Assembly (NCBI GenBank): GCA_040222995.1
Contig: JAVKBW010000039.1
Location: 124,001 to 188,000 of the forward strand
Source: JAVKBW01 sp040222995
Lineage (GTDB): Bacteria; Pseudomonadota; Alphaproteobacteria; UBA8366; Aestuariispiraceae
Length of the DNA: 64,000 nucleotides
Direction: 5' to 3'
A program made the translations under genes and the position numbers. The notes beneath the pieces are model-generated. The model was given only the letters and a program-made list of their open reading frames with translations, ran no database searches and was not told the origin of the DNA. Positions 33,826 to 42,036 of the stretch are shown piece after piece (positions within the stretch are counted from its first letter, which is position 1; the number at the start of each line of letters is the position of its first letter).

Positions 33826-35736
33826 TCACCCGTTGACTGAAATTTCTGCCAGAACCGACAGGATGGTTGAGGAAAGCGGGTCATGCTGTTCAATCCGCCA
33901 AAGCGGTTTTGGGTCCCCACGCGTCCATCCAAGAGCCCGAACCGTCTTGTCGCCCGTAATCGGCGTAATTGGAGAATCCAGCGCTTCCGGACCAAGAGTC
34001 TTGAAAGGCAGTGGCCGGAGCCCCTGACCAACGTCGACGCGCAGGGCCTGTGTTTGGAAAAGGCGAAATGTTGCTTTCACAAGGCGAACTGCAGCACCCT
34101 GGGCAACACCGCCACCTGGGATATGAAAGACAGGTAGAGGTTCTACGACATGTGTGAACCGAAGACCTGCCTGCAGGTTTGTCGCAGGCTGCGAAAGTAT
34201 GATTTTTCCCGCGATTACTTCCACCGGGTCACGGACAACACCATCCGCGACAATATCGACGGTACGCCCGTCCAAATGACCGAAACCATTCCACTCGTTC
34301 TTCGGCAACTCTTCGAATCCGACGCTTGCCGTTATGCCCGCGTCGGTCTGCACATCCGAATCCAGTTTTTCAATTCGGAAAGACGCGTCGCGCTCTACCA
34401 GGCAATAGATTTCCTCACCCACCGCCGCCACCGACCGGACAGCGCCATCCGTTTCGAAAAGCGTCCAGGCATTGACGCTTTCGCGCCGGAAGACGGTAAC
34501 CGACGCCATCGTTCCGTCCGAATTGACGACATAAAGAATTCGATCCGTCTTGTGAAAATCCTGATCAACCGGCGATCGCAACATATCTTCTGAAAGCACG
34601 GCAAGGTCGGTCGACTGGTACGCCTGTTCCACATCTGCAAAAAGAAACTCCCGCAGTTCCGAACCGCTGCGGGAAACGAAAAGCGTTGCGCCATCCACGT
34701 CGTTGGGGGGAATGGTCCGATCCACCGGAGAACCAATTCGGGTTTGGCGATTCAACTGAATGTTTGACGGTGTAAGCGGATCGCCGGAGACCATCCATTC
34801 CGCGCCAGATGTAAAAACCTGCAAATGACGCCCCGAAAAGACAGCGCGTACAGCGTTGACCTGATCGGACAGGATCGCGAACTCGATGGCTTCGTCGTCT
34901 TCCGCATCACCTAGGTCGAAATTGAAAAGATCCGCGGACCTGGACAGCCACAAACGGTTGGTGAGATCCCGGCTTCCGCCAATCACGAGCCTGTCCTGAT
35001 GAAATGTGCATGAGACGGGGTAACCACGCACCGGCGAAAAAGAGGCTTCCTCCCAGTCCTTCTCTGCGCCGGTAGCGGCCAGTGTTTCCAACACGTCAGC
35101 GGAAGCATTCCTTGCGTCGGCGACAGCAGTGATTTCAATTTCCCGGTCGGCAATGCGAAAGCGAACACCAACATGGCCCTGGACGAAAACGTCCCCCGAA
35201 GCCGTCACCGAAATTGAGCCGCTTGTCCCGCTGGGCGTCAGCGTCAAATCGTCCGACGCAAACTTAAAATGCGGCTGGTTGATCCGACCGGAATTTTCGT
35301 GGAACACCCAATCCGCCAGAGTCCAGACACTGGCGCTCGAACGCGTAAGCCGCTTGGGCGGAACGTCTGGATGAACCAGAAGAAGCGTGTCCGCGCTTTG
35401 CGTCCAATTGACCTGTCTTAGTTGTACCTCCGTCCAGGGCGCATCGATCGTCACAACCTCGGAATCGTCGGCATAAACGGCGATTTTCAAATTGCTGAGC
35501 ACCAGCAGATAGACCTGTTCCGTGTTGAACTCGAAGGCGATCAGCCGTCCGCCGCCCAACGCATTCGCAATATGCCGCAAACCAGCCCGACGCCGAATTC
35601 CGCCGGTCGGAATGACGCGCACATTCCGCAGTTTCGCCGCTCCGTTTTCATAGGCGCTCAGATCACCGCGCCCGATCAGTTCGGGCGACAATTCCCCTGC
35701 CGTGAAATTTGTCTTTATCGTCTTGACCCGAGCCAT
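33826..35736 (-). CDS. Tail tubular protein B (gp12-like nozzle)
   Basis: The 636-residue protein begins with the family signature VKTIKTNFTAGELSPELIGR, RVIPTGGIRRRAGLRHI, shared by podovirus tail nozzle or phage stabilisation proteins. Mid-protein it has TFHQDRLVIGGSRDLTNRLWL and DEAIEFAILSDQVNAV, characteristic of T7 gp12-type proteins. It would form the distal tail tube. The gene starts 1 nt inside the tail tube A stop (TGATG). Confidence 0.88.
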   Translation of the reverse strand: MARVKTIKTNFTAGELSPELIGRGDLSAYENGAAKLRNVRVIPTGGIRRRAGLRHIANALGGGRLIAFEFNTEQVYLLVLSNLKIAVYADDSEVVTIDAPWTEVQLRQVNWTQSADTLLLVHPDVPPKRLTRSSASVWTLADWVFHENSGRINQPHFKFASDDLTLTPSGTSGSISVTASGDVFVQGHVGVRFRIADREIEITAVADARNASADVLETLAATGAEKDWEEASFSPVRGYPVSCTFHQDRLVIGGSRDLTNRLWLSRSADLFNFDLGDAEDDEAIEFAILSDQVNAVRAVFSGRHLQVFTSGAEWMVSGDPLTPSNIQLNRQTRIGSPVDRTIPPNDVDGATLFVSRSGSELREFLFADVEQAYQSTDLAVLSEDMLRSPVDQDFHKTDRILYVVNSDGTMASVTVFRRESVNAWTLFETDGAVRSVAAVGEEIYCLVERDASFRIEKLDSDVQTDAGITASVGFEELPKNEWNGFGHLDGRTVDIVADGVVRDPVEVIAGKIILSQPATNLQAGLRFTHVVEPLPVFHIPGGGVAQGAAVRLVKATFRLFQTQALRVDVGQGLRPLPFKTLGPEALDSPITPITGDKTVRALGWTRGDPKPLWRIEQHDPLSSTILSVLAEISVNG

Positions 35737-36305
35737 CAGCCCCTTACTCCCACAAGAGTGTAATCATCGAAGCGCGGCGGCATGTCTTGCTGGGCATCAA
35801 TCAGGCGAGCCTGCCGGAACTGGTTTTCGGCCAGTTTGTGAAGAACCTCCGATCGTGAGACGCTTTCCGTAATAGGAAGACAGAATTCGGCTGCCAGCCG
35901 GCCGATCAAAGCCTGGTCGAAGAATGGGGGAAACGACGATTCATTGGGGCGAAAAATATAAGTCAGGGTGACAGCGCCCGCATTCGTATGAAGACGACGT
36001 TCGACCAGGCGGTAATCCAGCCCGCGGCCGTACCCGGCCTCACCGGCGGAGAGGGCGCGAAGAAAGTCTGACGGCAACTGATAAGCGTAATCATAGTCGG
36101 CGACTGGCACCCCGACCAAACGCGACAAGTCACGCTGGGCGGTCGCAAAACTCCAGGGGTGGGCCGACAGAAGCGCATCGCGCGTCGATGGATAAAGTGT
36201 CGCCGCAACAACACTTTCCGCCGTCCCCTCATCGAACCCGGCAATGGGTGACGCGCCGATCTTGATCAATGCACGGCTGGCAAGCTGAATGCTGTTCAGG
36301 GCCAT
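35736..36305 (-). CDS. Tail tubular protein A (gp11-like adaptor)
   Basis: The 189-residue protein has the gp11-like start SIQLASRALIKIGASPIAGF, then a block typical of the adaptor family (RDALLSAHPWSFAT, RDLSRLVGVPVADYDYAYQLPSDF), and LAAEFCLPITES near the C-terminus. It forms the ring between portal and nozzle in T7-like virions. Absence of a portal in the cassette is odd since it binds the portal. It is transcribed beyond a terminator that follows the capsid gene pair. Confidence 0.88.
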   Translation of the reverse strand: MALNSIQLASRALIKIGASPIAGFDEGTAESVVAATLYPSTRDALLSAHPWSFATAQRDLSRLVGVPVADYDYAYQLPSDFLRALSAGEAGYGRGLDYRLVERRLHTNAGAVTLTYIFRPNESSFPPFFDQALIGRLAAEFCLPITESVSRSEVLHKLAENQFRQARLIDAQQDMPPRFDDYTLVGVRG

Positions 36306-36318
36306 GAAACATCTCCGG

Positions 36319-36354
36319 AAAAAAGAAGACCGCCCGGTCGACGCCCGGGCGGTC
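36319..36354 (-). terminator. Terminator between capsid pair and tail tube A
   Basis: A 10-bp perfect stem (GACCGCCCGG at 36328-36337 and CCGGGCGGTC at 36345-36354) with a 7-nt loop; on the minus strand it is followed by CTTC then TTTTTT (36324-36319). Position just after the capsid and before tail tube A equals that of the major terminator T-phi in T7. Confidence 0.75.
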
Positions 36355-36389
36355 CAGTTGGGACAATGATGAAATCTGACGTTCCCGGG

Positions 36390-36659
36390 TCAGTCCGTAT
36401 CGCTGGACCCCACATCCGTCAGGTCGTCCACATCGACGGACGACCCATCATTGGCGGAAACATGCAAAATCCCGGATGTGAGCGTTCCGTCCGTATCCGT
36501 GTTGGCCAGGATCATGTCGCCGACGCGCAGCATATCCGCCGCGTCATTGAAATATCCTGCCGTATCGACATCGGTCGCGGCATCCTGTGTCGTGTAGTGC
36601 CACAAGGTGAAACCGTTCGCATAGGCGATGACGCTCAGGTCGCGTGAAGCATAGGCCAT
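36390..36659 (-). CDS. Small phage protein downstream of capsid, possible head-decoration protein
   Basis: The 89-residue acidic protein (MAYASRDLSVIAYANGFTLW at the start, DVDDLTDVGSSDTD at the end) has no recognised domain. It lies 20 nt after the capsid gene and before the terminator, so it is co-expressed with the capsid at high dose. Decoration or head-completion is an inference from position. The start ATG is preceded by GGTTAACC and AGGAGG-like text. Confidence 0.6.
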   Translation of the reverse strand: MAYASRDLSVIAYANGFTLWHYTTQDAATDVDTAGYFNDAADMLRVGDMILANTDTDGTLTSGILHVSANDGSSVDVDDLTDVGSSDTD

Positions 36660-36679
36660 TGGTTAACCCTCCTCTTCGG

Positions 36680-37504
36680 TTAGGATTCGAGGCAGGGAAG
36701 GCGCACGATGCCGGTCGCATCGATGACGCCGGCACCCTGGCTCATCATGTGATTGACGAAGTGGGCGGCCCGGTCGCCGTGCCACGAGATATCGGATGTG
36801 ACATCTTTGCCGATGGCATGACCGACGGCCGTCTTGTGGTACCAGTACCCGTTCCGCACACCGCCAGACAGAACAAGCCCGGAATGCGGCATCCAAAGCG
36901 TACCAAGCCAGTTCTTCGCCTGGGTCCCCTTCCAAGGCAGGTCATCGTTGCCGACGTAGTCCGCGTTCGCGAATTCCTCGATGTCCAGCAGGTCGCTCCA
37001 CTGCTTCCAGCCGATGATCGCAAACCGCTGACCGTCGTCCGGAACGTCGGCGGCGCCTAGCATCTCAAAGGCCTCCAGGACCTTTGCCTTGGTCAGGCCG
37101 TCGGACCCATCCTGGGCATTCTGGCCGGACGCCACACCTTCCATTGATTCGATGATCAGATCATCGGTCTTCCGGCCGAGTGCATAAGCGCCGGCATTGG
37201 CAACGACCGATCGTTCGTCATGCCGGATTTTCATTTCGTCCAAGGCATCAACCCAGTCGCCGGCATAGTAATCCTGCAACGAGACTTCGACCGGCGTATG
37301 GTCGACATTCATGACCGGGACTTTGCCGTGGCGGGCCTTGGTCGATGCGGTGCCCTTTCCGACTTTCTGGAAGGTCGTGGAAGAGCCTTTGATATTGTCC
37401 TTCGTCCGCACGGTATTGCGAAGCTTGGATCCCATCCGCTGATAGGCGTTATGGACCTCGTTCTCAAACTGGCGGCTGAAGGATTGATCCACCGTTGTGG
37501 ACAT
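36680..37504 (-). CDS. Phage major capsid protein
   Basis: The 274-residue protein starts at ATG 37504 with AAAGGATG 8 nt ahead. Text such as DQSFSRQFENEVHNAYQRMGSKL, DEMKIRHDERSVVANAGAYALGRKTDD and AIIGWKQWSDLLDIEEFANADYV resembles a podovirus-type capsid protein found in many alphaproteobacterial prophages. It has no obvious scaffold or prohead-protease domain. It is the first gene of the cassette, so portal and scaffold genes are missing upstream. Confidence 0.8.
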   Translation of the reverse strand: MSTTVDQSFSRQFENEVHNAYQRMGSKLRNTVRTKDNIKGSSTTFQKVGKGTASTKARHGKVPVMNVDHTPVEVSLQDYYAGDWVDALDEMKIRHDERSVVANAGAYALGRKTDDLIIESMEGVASGQNAQDGSDGLTKAKVLEAFEMLGAADVPDDGQRFAIIGWKQWSDLLDIEEFANADYVGNDDLPWKGTQAKNWLGTLWMPHSGLVLSGGVRNGYWYHKTAVGHAIGKDVTSDISWHGDRAAHFVNHMMSQGAGVIDATGIVRLPCLES

Positions 37505-37988
37505 GGGGTCATCCTTTCATAGATGCGGGCAGAAGCACCGGCGATCTCTCACCACCGGCACCACCGCCCATGTTTCATTTTCCATTGGATTTTGCCGCGG
37601 TTCTCGCGCCTGAAACGACGCGGCCGCGAAGGGCGGGACGACCGTTCCGGACAAGTCCGGCAATCGGGGCCCCATATGTCAGAAGGGAGTATACGGATTG
37701 TCGCACCGAAAGCGCTGGCGCGGTCCGACCGACAAACATGTTTTCCTGATCAATCCGGAATGCCCCTAATCCGTTGAGAGGGGTGGTTCATCCGGGACTG
37801 TTCAGGCACATTTGTGGCCCGTTCCTGAAAAGGAACATACATATGTTTCTTTTAATGTCAATATATTTTGTGATTTTGTCGTATTTAAATAGAACAAATA
37901 CGATATATAAAAAGTTCTGATGCTGATACCGCCGCTGTAGGAAGCGGTCTTGCCGTAAAAACCGGTGCTGCGTACTGTTGCCGCCGAC
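37505..37988. other. Cassette boundary region, no gene
   Basis: No supportable ORF. The first 250 nt are GC-rich. Positions about 37841-37920 are strongly AT-rich (TTTCTTTTAATGTCAATATA) with a perfect inverted repeat at 37879-37903. A promoter for the capsid operon should lie in the first part, reading leftward; one for DUF952/pyrD in the AT-rich part, reading right. No integrase and no att core were recognised. Confidence 0.6.
37879..37903. repeat. AT-rich inverted repeat, operator-like
   Basis: Perfect 8-bp arms (TCGTATTT at 37879-37886, AAATACGA at 37896-37903) flank a 9-nt spacer. It sits 86 nt before the DUF952 gene and 375 nt before the capsid start. An operator for a small regulator is possible; no other copy was noticed. 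Confidence 0.5.
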
Positions 37989-38354
37989 ATGATCTACCAT
38001 CTTGCAAAAAAGTCGGCCTGGAACGAGGCGCAGGAGACCGGCGTCTATCGCGGGGCCGAGGCCGACCGCGCCGACGGATTTCTTCATCTTTCCACTGACA
38101 AGCAAATCAGGGAAAGCGCCAGGAAACACCGTACCGGCGAATCCGATCTGGTTCTTCTTTTTGTTGACGAGACACAATTGCCGGAAACTCTTGTCTGGGA
38201 AGCGTCGCGCGGCGGGCAATTGTTTCCCCATCTATATGAGTCGCTTCCGATTGCCGCCGTGACAGGAACGGCCGACCTGCCTTTGGACCGGTCAGGGGAC
38301 CACGTGTTCCCGGAAAACCTTCCGGCATCCTTCCCCCCGAGTACAGACGGATGA
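37989..38354 (+). CDS. DUF952 family protein
   Basis: The 121-residue cytosolic protein has the DUF952 pattern: MIYHLAKKSAWNEAQETG, ADGFLHLSTDKQI and LVLLFVDETQLPETLVWEAS, ending in HLYESLPIAAV. The family is a small, uncharacterised alpha/beta fold. The ATG at 37989 is used; a GTG 24 nt upstream is in frame but lacks support. It overlaps pyrD by 4 nt (ATGA), so the two are co-translated. Confidence 0.85.
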   Translation: MIYHLAKKSAWNEAQETGVYRGAEADRADGFLHLSTDKQIRESARKHRTGESDLVLLFVDETQLPETLVWEASRGGQLFPHLYESLPIAAVTGTADLPLDRSGDHVFPENLPASFPPSTDG

Positions 38355-39415
38355 GCTGGGCGCGACTGGCCTTGCCGGCGATCCGTCTGATAGACCCGGA
38401 ACGCGCACACCGGGCGACGATTCGCGCGCTTGCATGGGGGATCGGGCCCAGAAACACGACCGCGCCCGACCCGCGATTGGGGTGCGAGGTCTTCGGGCTT
38501 CGGTTTCCGACACCCATCGGTCTGGCCGCGGGATTCGATAAGGACGCCGAAGCCGTCCGCGCCTGCCGAAACCTGGGTTTCGGTTTCGTGGAAATCGGTA
38601 CCGTCACGCCCCGCCCTCAGCCGGGAAACCCGAAGCCCAGATTATTCCGGTTGTCGCAAGACCGTGCCGTCATCAACCGCATGGGGTTCAACAATGGGGG
38701 TGCCGCCCGCGCCGCCCAACGTCTTAGTGGATTGGACCGGTCCCGCCTACTGCCCCCGATCGGGGTCAATATCGGCAAGAACAAGGACAGCGACGACGCT
38801 GTCGCGGATTATCGGACATGTGCTGAAACGCTGGCCCCCTATGCCGACTATCTGACCGTCAATGTTTCTTCCCCCAACACACCGGGGTTGCGGGACCTGC
38901 AGACAGCGGACTGGCTTGCCAGAATTGTCGAAGCGGTGGACGACGCCACCCGGTCGGTTACCACACCCAAACCGATCCTGGTGAAGGTCGCTCCCGATCT
39001 GGACACCCGGGGCGAGGAAGAAGTGTCATCCATCGCGCAGCACCCGGCGGTCAGCGGGATAATCATATCGAACACCACGGTCGCGCGACCGGATACCCTG
39101 GTCAGCAGACACCGGGGCGAAGCGGGCGGCCTGAGCGGTGCGCCCCTGTTCCGGCCGTCGACCGACCTTCTGGCGCGGATATACCGGCGAACGGAAGGCA
39201 AAATCCCCCTGATCGGTGTGGGCGGGGTTGCGTCCGCCCGGGACGCCTATGAGAAAATCCGCGCCGGCGCCAGCCTGGTACAACTCTATTCCGCGATGGT
39301 CTATCATGGTCCCGACCTGATCCCCACCATCACAGCCGGTCTGTCGGACCTGCTTGATCGCGACGGCTATGGGTCGATTGCTGAGGCAGTCGGCTCTGGA
39401 GCCGGAAACGGATAG
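38351..39415 (+). CDS. pyrD: Dihydroorotate dehydrogenase, quinone type (class 2)
   Basis: The 354-residue flavoprotein has the class 2 layout: a helical membrane-associating N-terminus (about 1-40), GLAAGFDKDAEAV, GFGFVEIGTVTPRPQPGNPKPR, NRMGFNN, the YLTVNVSSPNTPGLR region with the catalytic Ser, and IIISNTTVARPD. It oxidises dihydroorotate and passes electrons to quinone in pyrimidine synthesis. Coupled to DUF952 by a 4-nt overlap; pairing with DUF952 is common in alphaproteobacteria. Confidence 0.96.
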   Translation: MSWARLALPAIRLIDPERAHRATIRALAWGIGPRNTTAPDPRLGCEVFGLRFPTPIGLAAGFDKDAEAVRACRNLGFGFVEIGTVTPRPQPGNPKPRLFRLSQDRAVINRMGFNNGGAARAAQRLSGLDRSRLLPPIGVNIGKNKDSDDAVADYRTCAETLAPYADYLTVNVSSPNTPGLRDLQTADWLARIVEAVDDATRSVTTPKPILVKVAPDLDTRGEEEVSSIAQHPAVSGIIISNTTVARPDTLVSRHRGEAGGLSGAPLFRPSTDLLARIYRRTEGKIPLIGVGGVASARDAYEKIRAGASLVQLYSAMVYHGPDLIPTITAGLSDLLDRDGYGSIAEAVGSGAGNG

Positions 39416-39602
39416 CCATCCCCTTAAAACATGCGGCAGGTTTCAATCGAATCCCCTAGAATCGGTGTTAATCGCGTGTGATTTGTGACAGATTTTGGTA
39501 TCGTCGCAGGCATTGGAATAATCTTTCGCGTCCCGGACATTCTCCGGGATTTCATGCAGCCCTTTCTTACCCTGGTTTGCATGTCCACCGACGGGAGCCC
39601 GC

Positions 39603-41147
39603 ATGAGCCGCCTTTGGCATATGCTCGCCTTCTTCTGCTATGTGACGCTCGCGTCAGCGGTTGGCGTGCTGGGCCATCATGTCATCCCGGAAATCGACCT
39701 TCCCATGTCGATCCTTATCGGCGCGATGATCTTTCTGACATGCGCCGTGCTTCAGGAAAGCATGATCCGCCGCGCCGAAGGGGCGAAGGATGTCCGCCGG
39801 CTGCTGTTGCTGAAACGTGCGCTGGACAAGAACCGGGAAGAACTGTCGCTGGCGCGTGACGAGATACGGCGCCTGTTTGAAATCATCGAACAGGGCGGCG
39901 GCGAACAGTTGAAGAATACATTGGAAAGACTGACCGCCGAAGTTGGTGGCCTGCAAGCGGCCGACGGGCCGGACGCGCGCAAGCGTGCGGAAGAAGCGGC
40001 CTATGGCATGCTTGAAAGGATGAGCAGAGATCGGGACGCGGATCGTGGCGCCGCGACCGCCGACCGGTCCGGCAAACGCCGACGCCCGGCCGCGGCGGAC
40101 ACCGACCAGTCCCTGAAGGATGCAAGCGCCGAAGTCCGCGTGCTGCATAATCTGGTTGAACAGCTGTATTCCGGACGGGAAAAATCGCCGCGATCCCTGT
40201 CCGAAGATTCCGTCTCGCTTCGGTCGGCACGGCCGGAACCGGCCCGTGGCAATCGCAGCGAACCGAATTTCCGGGGGCGGCCGGACGGCCCCGGACAGGA
40301 AGCGGCGGTCGCGGCGGCAGGCGGCGGTCGCGCCGGCCTTCGCGTTGTTGCACCGGCCGCGGAAACACAAACCGCCGCACGCATTCGCGACGATGATCAG
40401 GCCGTGCTGGCAACTGTACGTGAGGCGCTTCGTGAAGACCGGGTTGATCTTTATCTTCAACCGATCGTCAGCCTGCCGCAGCGCAAGCGCCGTTTCTACG
40501 AATGTTTCAGCCGGGTCCGCGCGGCCAATGGCGACATCGTGGGACCCGACCGCTATATCGATGTCGCAAAATCGGCCGGACTTCTGGCGGCAGTGGACAA
40601 CATGCTTCTGTTCCGCTGTGTGCAGCTTCTACGCAAACTTCGGCGGAAGGATTTTTCCGCCGCGTTCTTCTGCAATATCGCGCCGGCCACCCTGCGCGAC
40701 CGCGAGTTCTTCCAGGACTTTATCGCCTATATGGAATCCCACTCCGAACTCGCACCCAACCTGGTCCTTGAATTCGCACAGGCCGACATTGAAAAGGACT
40801 GGGACATCGTAAAGCGCGATCTGGGTCGCCTTGGCGCGCTTGGCTATCGTTTCTCGCTGGATGGGGTCCAGGATCTGGACATCGATATCCACCGGCTGAT
40901 CGCATCTCATTTCGCTTATGTGAAGATCGACGCCCGCATCGTGCTGCGGGCGCTTCAGCATGGCGGGTCCGATGCCGCCGCCGTCCGGGCGCTGAAACAG
41001 ACCCTGGACAGCCAGGAAATCGACCTGATCATCGAACGGATCGAGACGGAGGCGACGTTGGTCGAACTCCTGGATTTCAACATCGACTATGGCCAGGGAT
41101 ACCTGTTCGGCGAACCGCGCCTGAGCAAGGAACCGGCGCCTGCTTGA
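39603..41147 (+). CDS. tipF: TipF-like membrane protein with degenerate EAL domain
   Basis: The 514-residue protein has two N-terminal membrane helices (about 5-25 and 33-50), a coiled coil (about 55-110), a long variable and basic linker (about 120-265) and a C-terminal EAL domain (about 265-505). The EAL signature reads YECFSRVR. The DDFG-type motif reads LDGVQD and the EGVE-type motif reads ERIETEA, so phosphodiesterase activity is unlikely. The architecture matches TipF, the c-di-GMP receptor that promotes flagellar assembly in Caulobacter. No flagellar genes are in the window, so the assignment rests on architecture. The ATG has GGGAG 7 nt upstream. Confidence 0.72.
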   Translation: MSRLWHMLAFFCYVTLASAVGVLGHHVIPEIDLPMSILIGAMIFLTCAVLQESMIRRAEGAKDVRRLLLLKRALDKNREELSLARDEIRRLFEIIEQGGGEQLKNTLERLTAEVGGLQAADGPDARKRAEEAAYGMLERMSRDRDADRGAATADRSGKRRRPAAADTDQSLKDASAEVRVLHNLVEQLYSGREKSPRSLSEDSVSLRSARPEPARGNRSEPNFRGRPDGPGQEAAVAAAGGGRAGLRVVAPAAETQTAARIRDDDQAVLATVREALREDRVDLYLQPIVSLPQRKRRFYECFSRVRAANGDIVGPDRYIDVAKSAGLLAAVDNMLLFRCVQLLRKLRRKDFSAAFFCNIAPATLRDREFFQDFIAYMESHSELAPNLVLEFAQADIEKDWDIVKRDLGRLGALGYRFSLDGVQDLDIDIHRLIASHFAYVKIDARIVLRALQHGGSDAAAVRALKQTLDSQEIDLIIERIETEATLVELLDFNIDYGQGYLFGEPRLSKEPAPA

Positions 41148-41181
41148 CGGGCCGCGCGGGACCGGGCATAGCCGCGCTGCC

Positions 41182-42033
41182 ATGATTCCACACGCTCTTT
41201 CCGGACTGTCCGAAATCGCCGACCGATACGATCTGTTCGTGGTCGATCAATGGGGTGTTCTGCATGACGGCGCAAAGCCGCATCCGGGCGCCCATGACGC
41301 GCTGAAGAACCTGAAGGCGACGGGCGCCGCGGTCGTCCTTCTTTCCAATTCCGGAAAACGGGTTGCCGAAAGCCACCGGCGTCTGGCAGCGCTTGGGTTC
41401 GAACGAGACCTTTACGATCTGGCCTTGACGTCGGGCGAGCAGGTCTTTGAGGGACTGTCCAGAAAGGAAGGCGACTTCTATGGCCGTTTGGGAAAACGAT
41501 TCCTGATGTTCGCCTGGGACGATGACCGGTCGATCACGGAAGGAACCGGCTTTGAAGAAACCGGCAGTGTCGAAGATGCGGATTTCATTCTTTGCGCCGG
41601 CACCGACCGACCGACCCTGGACGATTATACACCGGTCCTGTCCCGTGCGCTGGAACGGGGACTTCCCATGACCTGTGCCAATCCGGACCGGGTCAGCGTC
41701 CAGCCAGACGGGAGTCTGAAGATCTGTCCCGGCGCGATAGCGGAAAAATATGAGGCAATGGGCGGGCGCGTCCAATGGCACGGTAAACCGCAACAGAACG
41801 CCTATCGCAAGATCCGCCAGGAAACCGGCGTGGACGGCGCGGGTCTGGGGATCGGAGATTCCCTGTCCCATGACATCAAGGGGGCTGTCGATGCCGGTAT
41901 GGACAGTGTCTTCGTGACGGGCGGCATTCACGCGACCGATCTGCCGCCGGTACCGGGTCCGGACGACATCGCGGCCCTGGGACGGCAGTTTGACGCCATC
42001 CCGACCTACTATCAGGAACGGTTCACCTGGTAA
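41182..42033 (+). CDS. HAD-IIA family hydrolase (TIGR01459 type)
   Basis: The 283-residue protein has the unusual motif I VVDQWGVLHDG: nucleophile Asp22 is present but the usual second acid (two residues later) is Trp, as is typical for this subfamily. Motif II is LLSNSGKR, the basic residue lies in WHGKPQQNAY, and motif IV is GIGDSLSHDIKGA. Related to NagD/PGPase proteins; the substrate is unknown. It lies 34 nt after the TipF-like gene and 3 nt from the convergent aminotransferase gene. Confidence 0.85.
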   Translation: MIPHALSGLSEIADRYDLFVVDQWGVLHDGAKPHPGAHDALKNLKATGAAVVLLSNSGKRVAESHRRLAALGFERDLYDLALTSGEQVFEGLSRKEGDFYGRLGKRFLMFAWDDDRSITEGTGFEETGSVEDADFILCAGTDRPTLDDYTPVLSRALERGLPMTCANPDRVSVQPDGSLKICPGAIAEKYEAMGGRVQWHGKPQQNAYRKIRQETGVDGAGLGIGDSLSHDIKGAVDAGMDSVFVTGGIHATDLPPVPGPDDIAALGRQFDAIPTYYQERFTW

Positions 42034-42036
42034 GGA

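Larger units (their letters stand above)
27795..37504 (-). mobile_element. T7-like phage late-gene cassette (reduced prophage or domesticated particle locus)
   Basis: Ten intact minus-strand genes are arranged in podovirus T7 order: capsid, small protein, terminator, tail tube A, tail tube B, internal-virion-like protein, tail fibre, terminator, small terminase, large terminase, coiled-coil membrane protein, holin. Missing are portal, scaffold, head protease, gp15/gp16-type internal proteins, RNA polymerase, replication, lysin, repressor and integrase. No tRNA and no convincing flanking direct repeats were seen at 27693-27794 or 37505-37988. Outer neighbours are host genes (acyl-CoA synthetase; DUF952/pyrD). 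The GC content looks lower than the flanks in the tail-fibre gene. Confidence 0.85.

Noticed and set aside
37505..37988. Phage integrase or portal gene at the right edge
   Set aside because: No ORF above about 80 codons and no such motif; the region appears non-coding.
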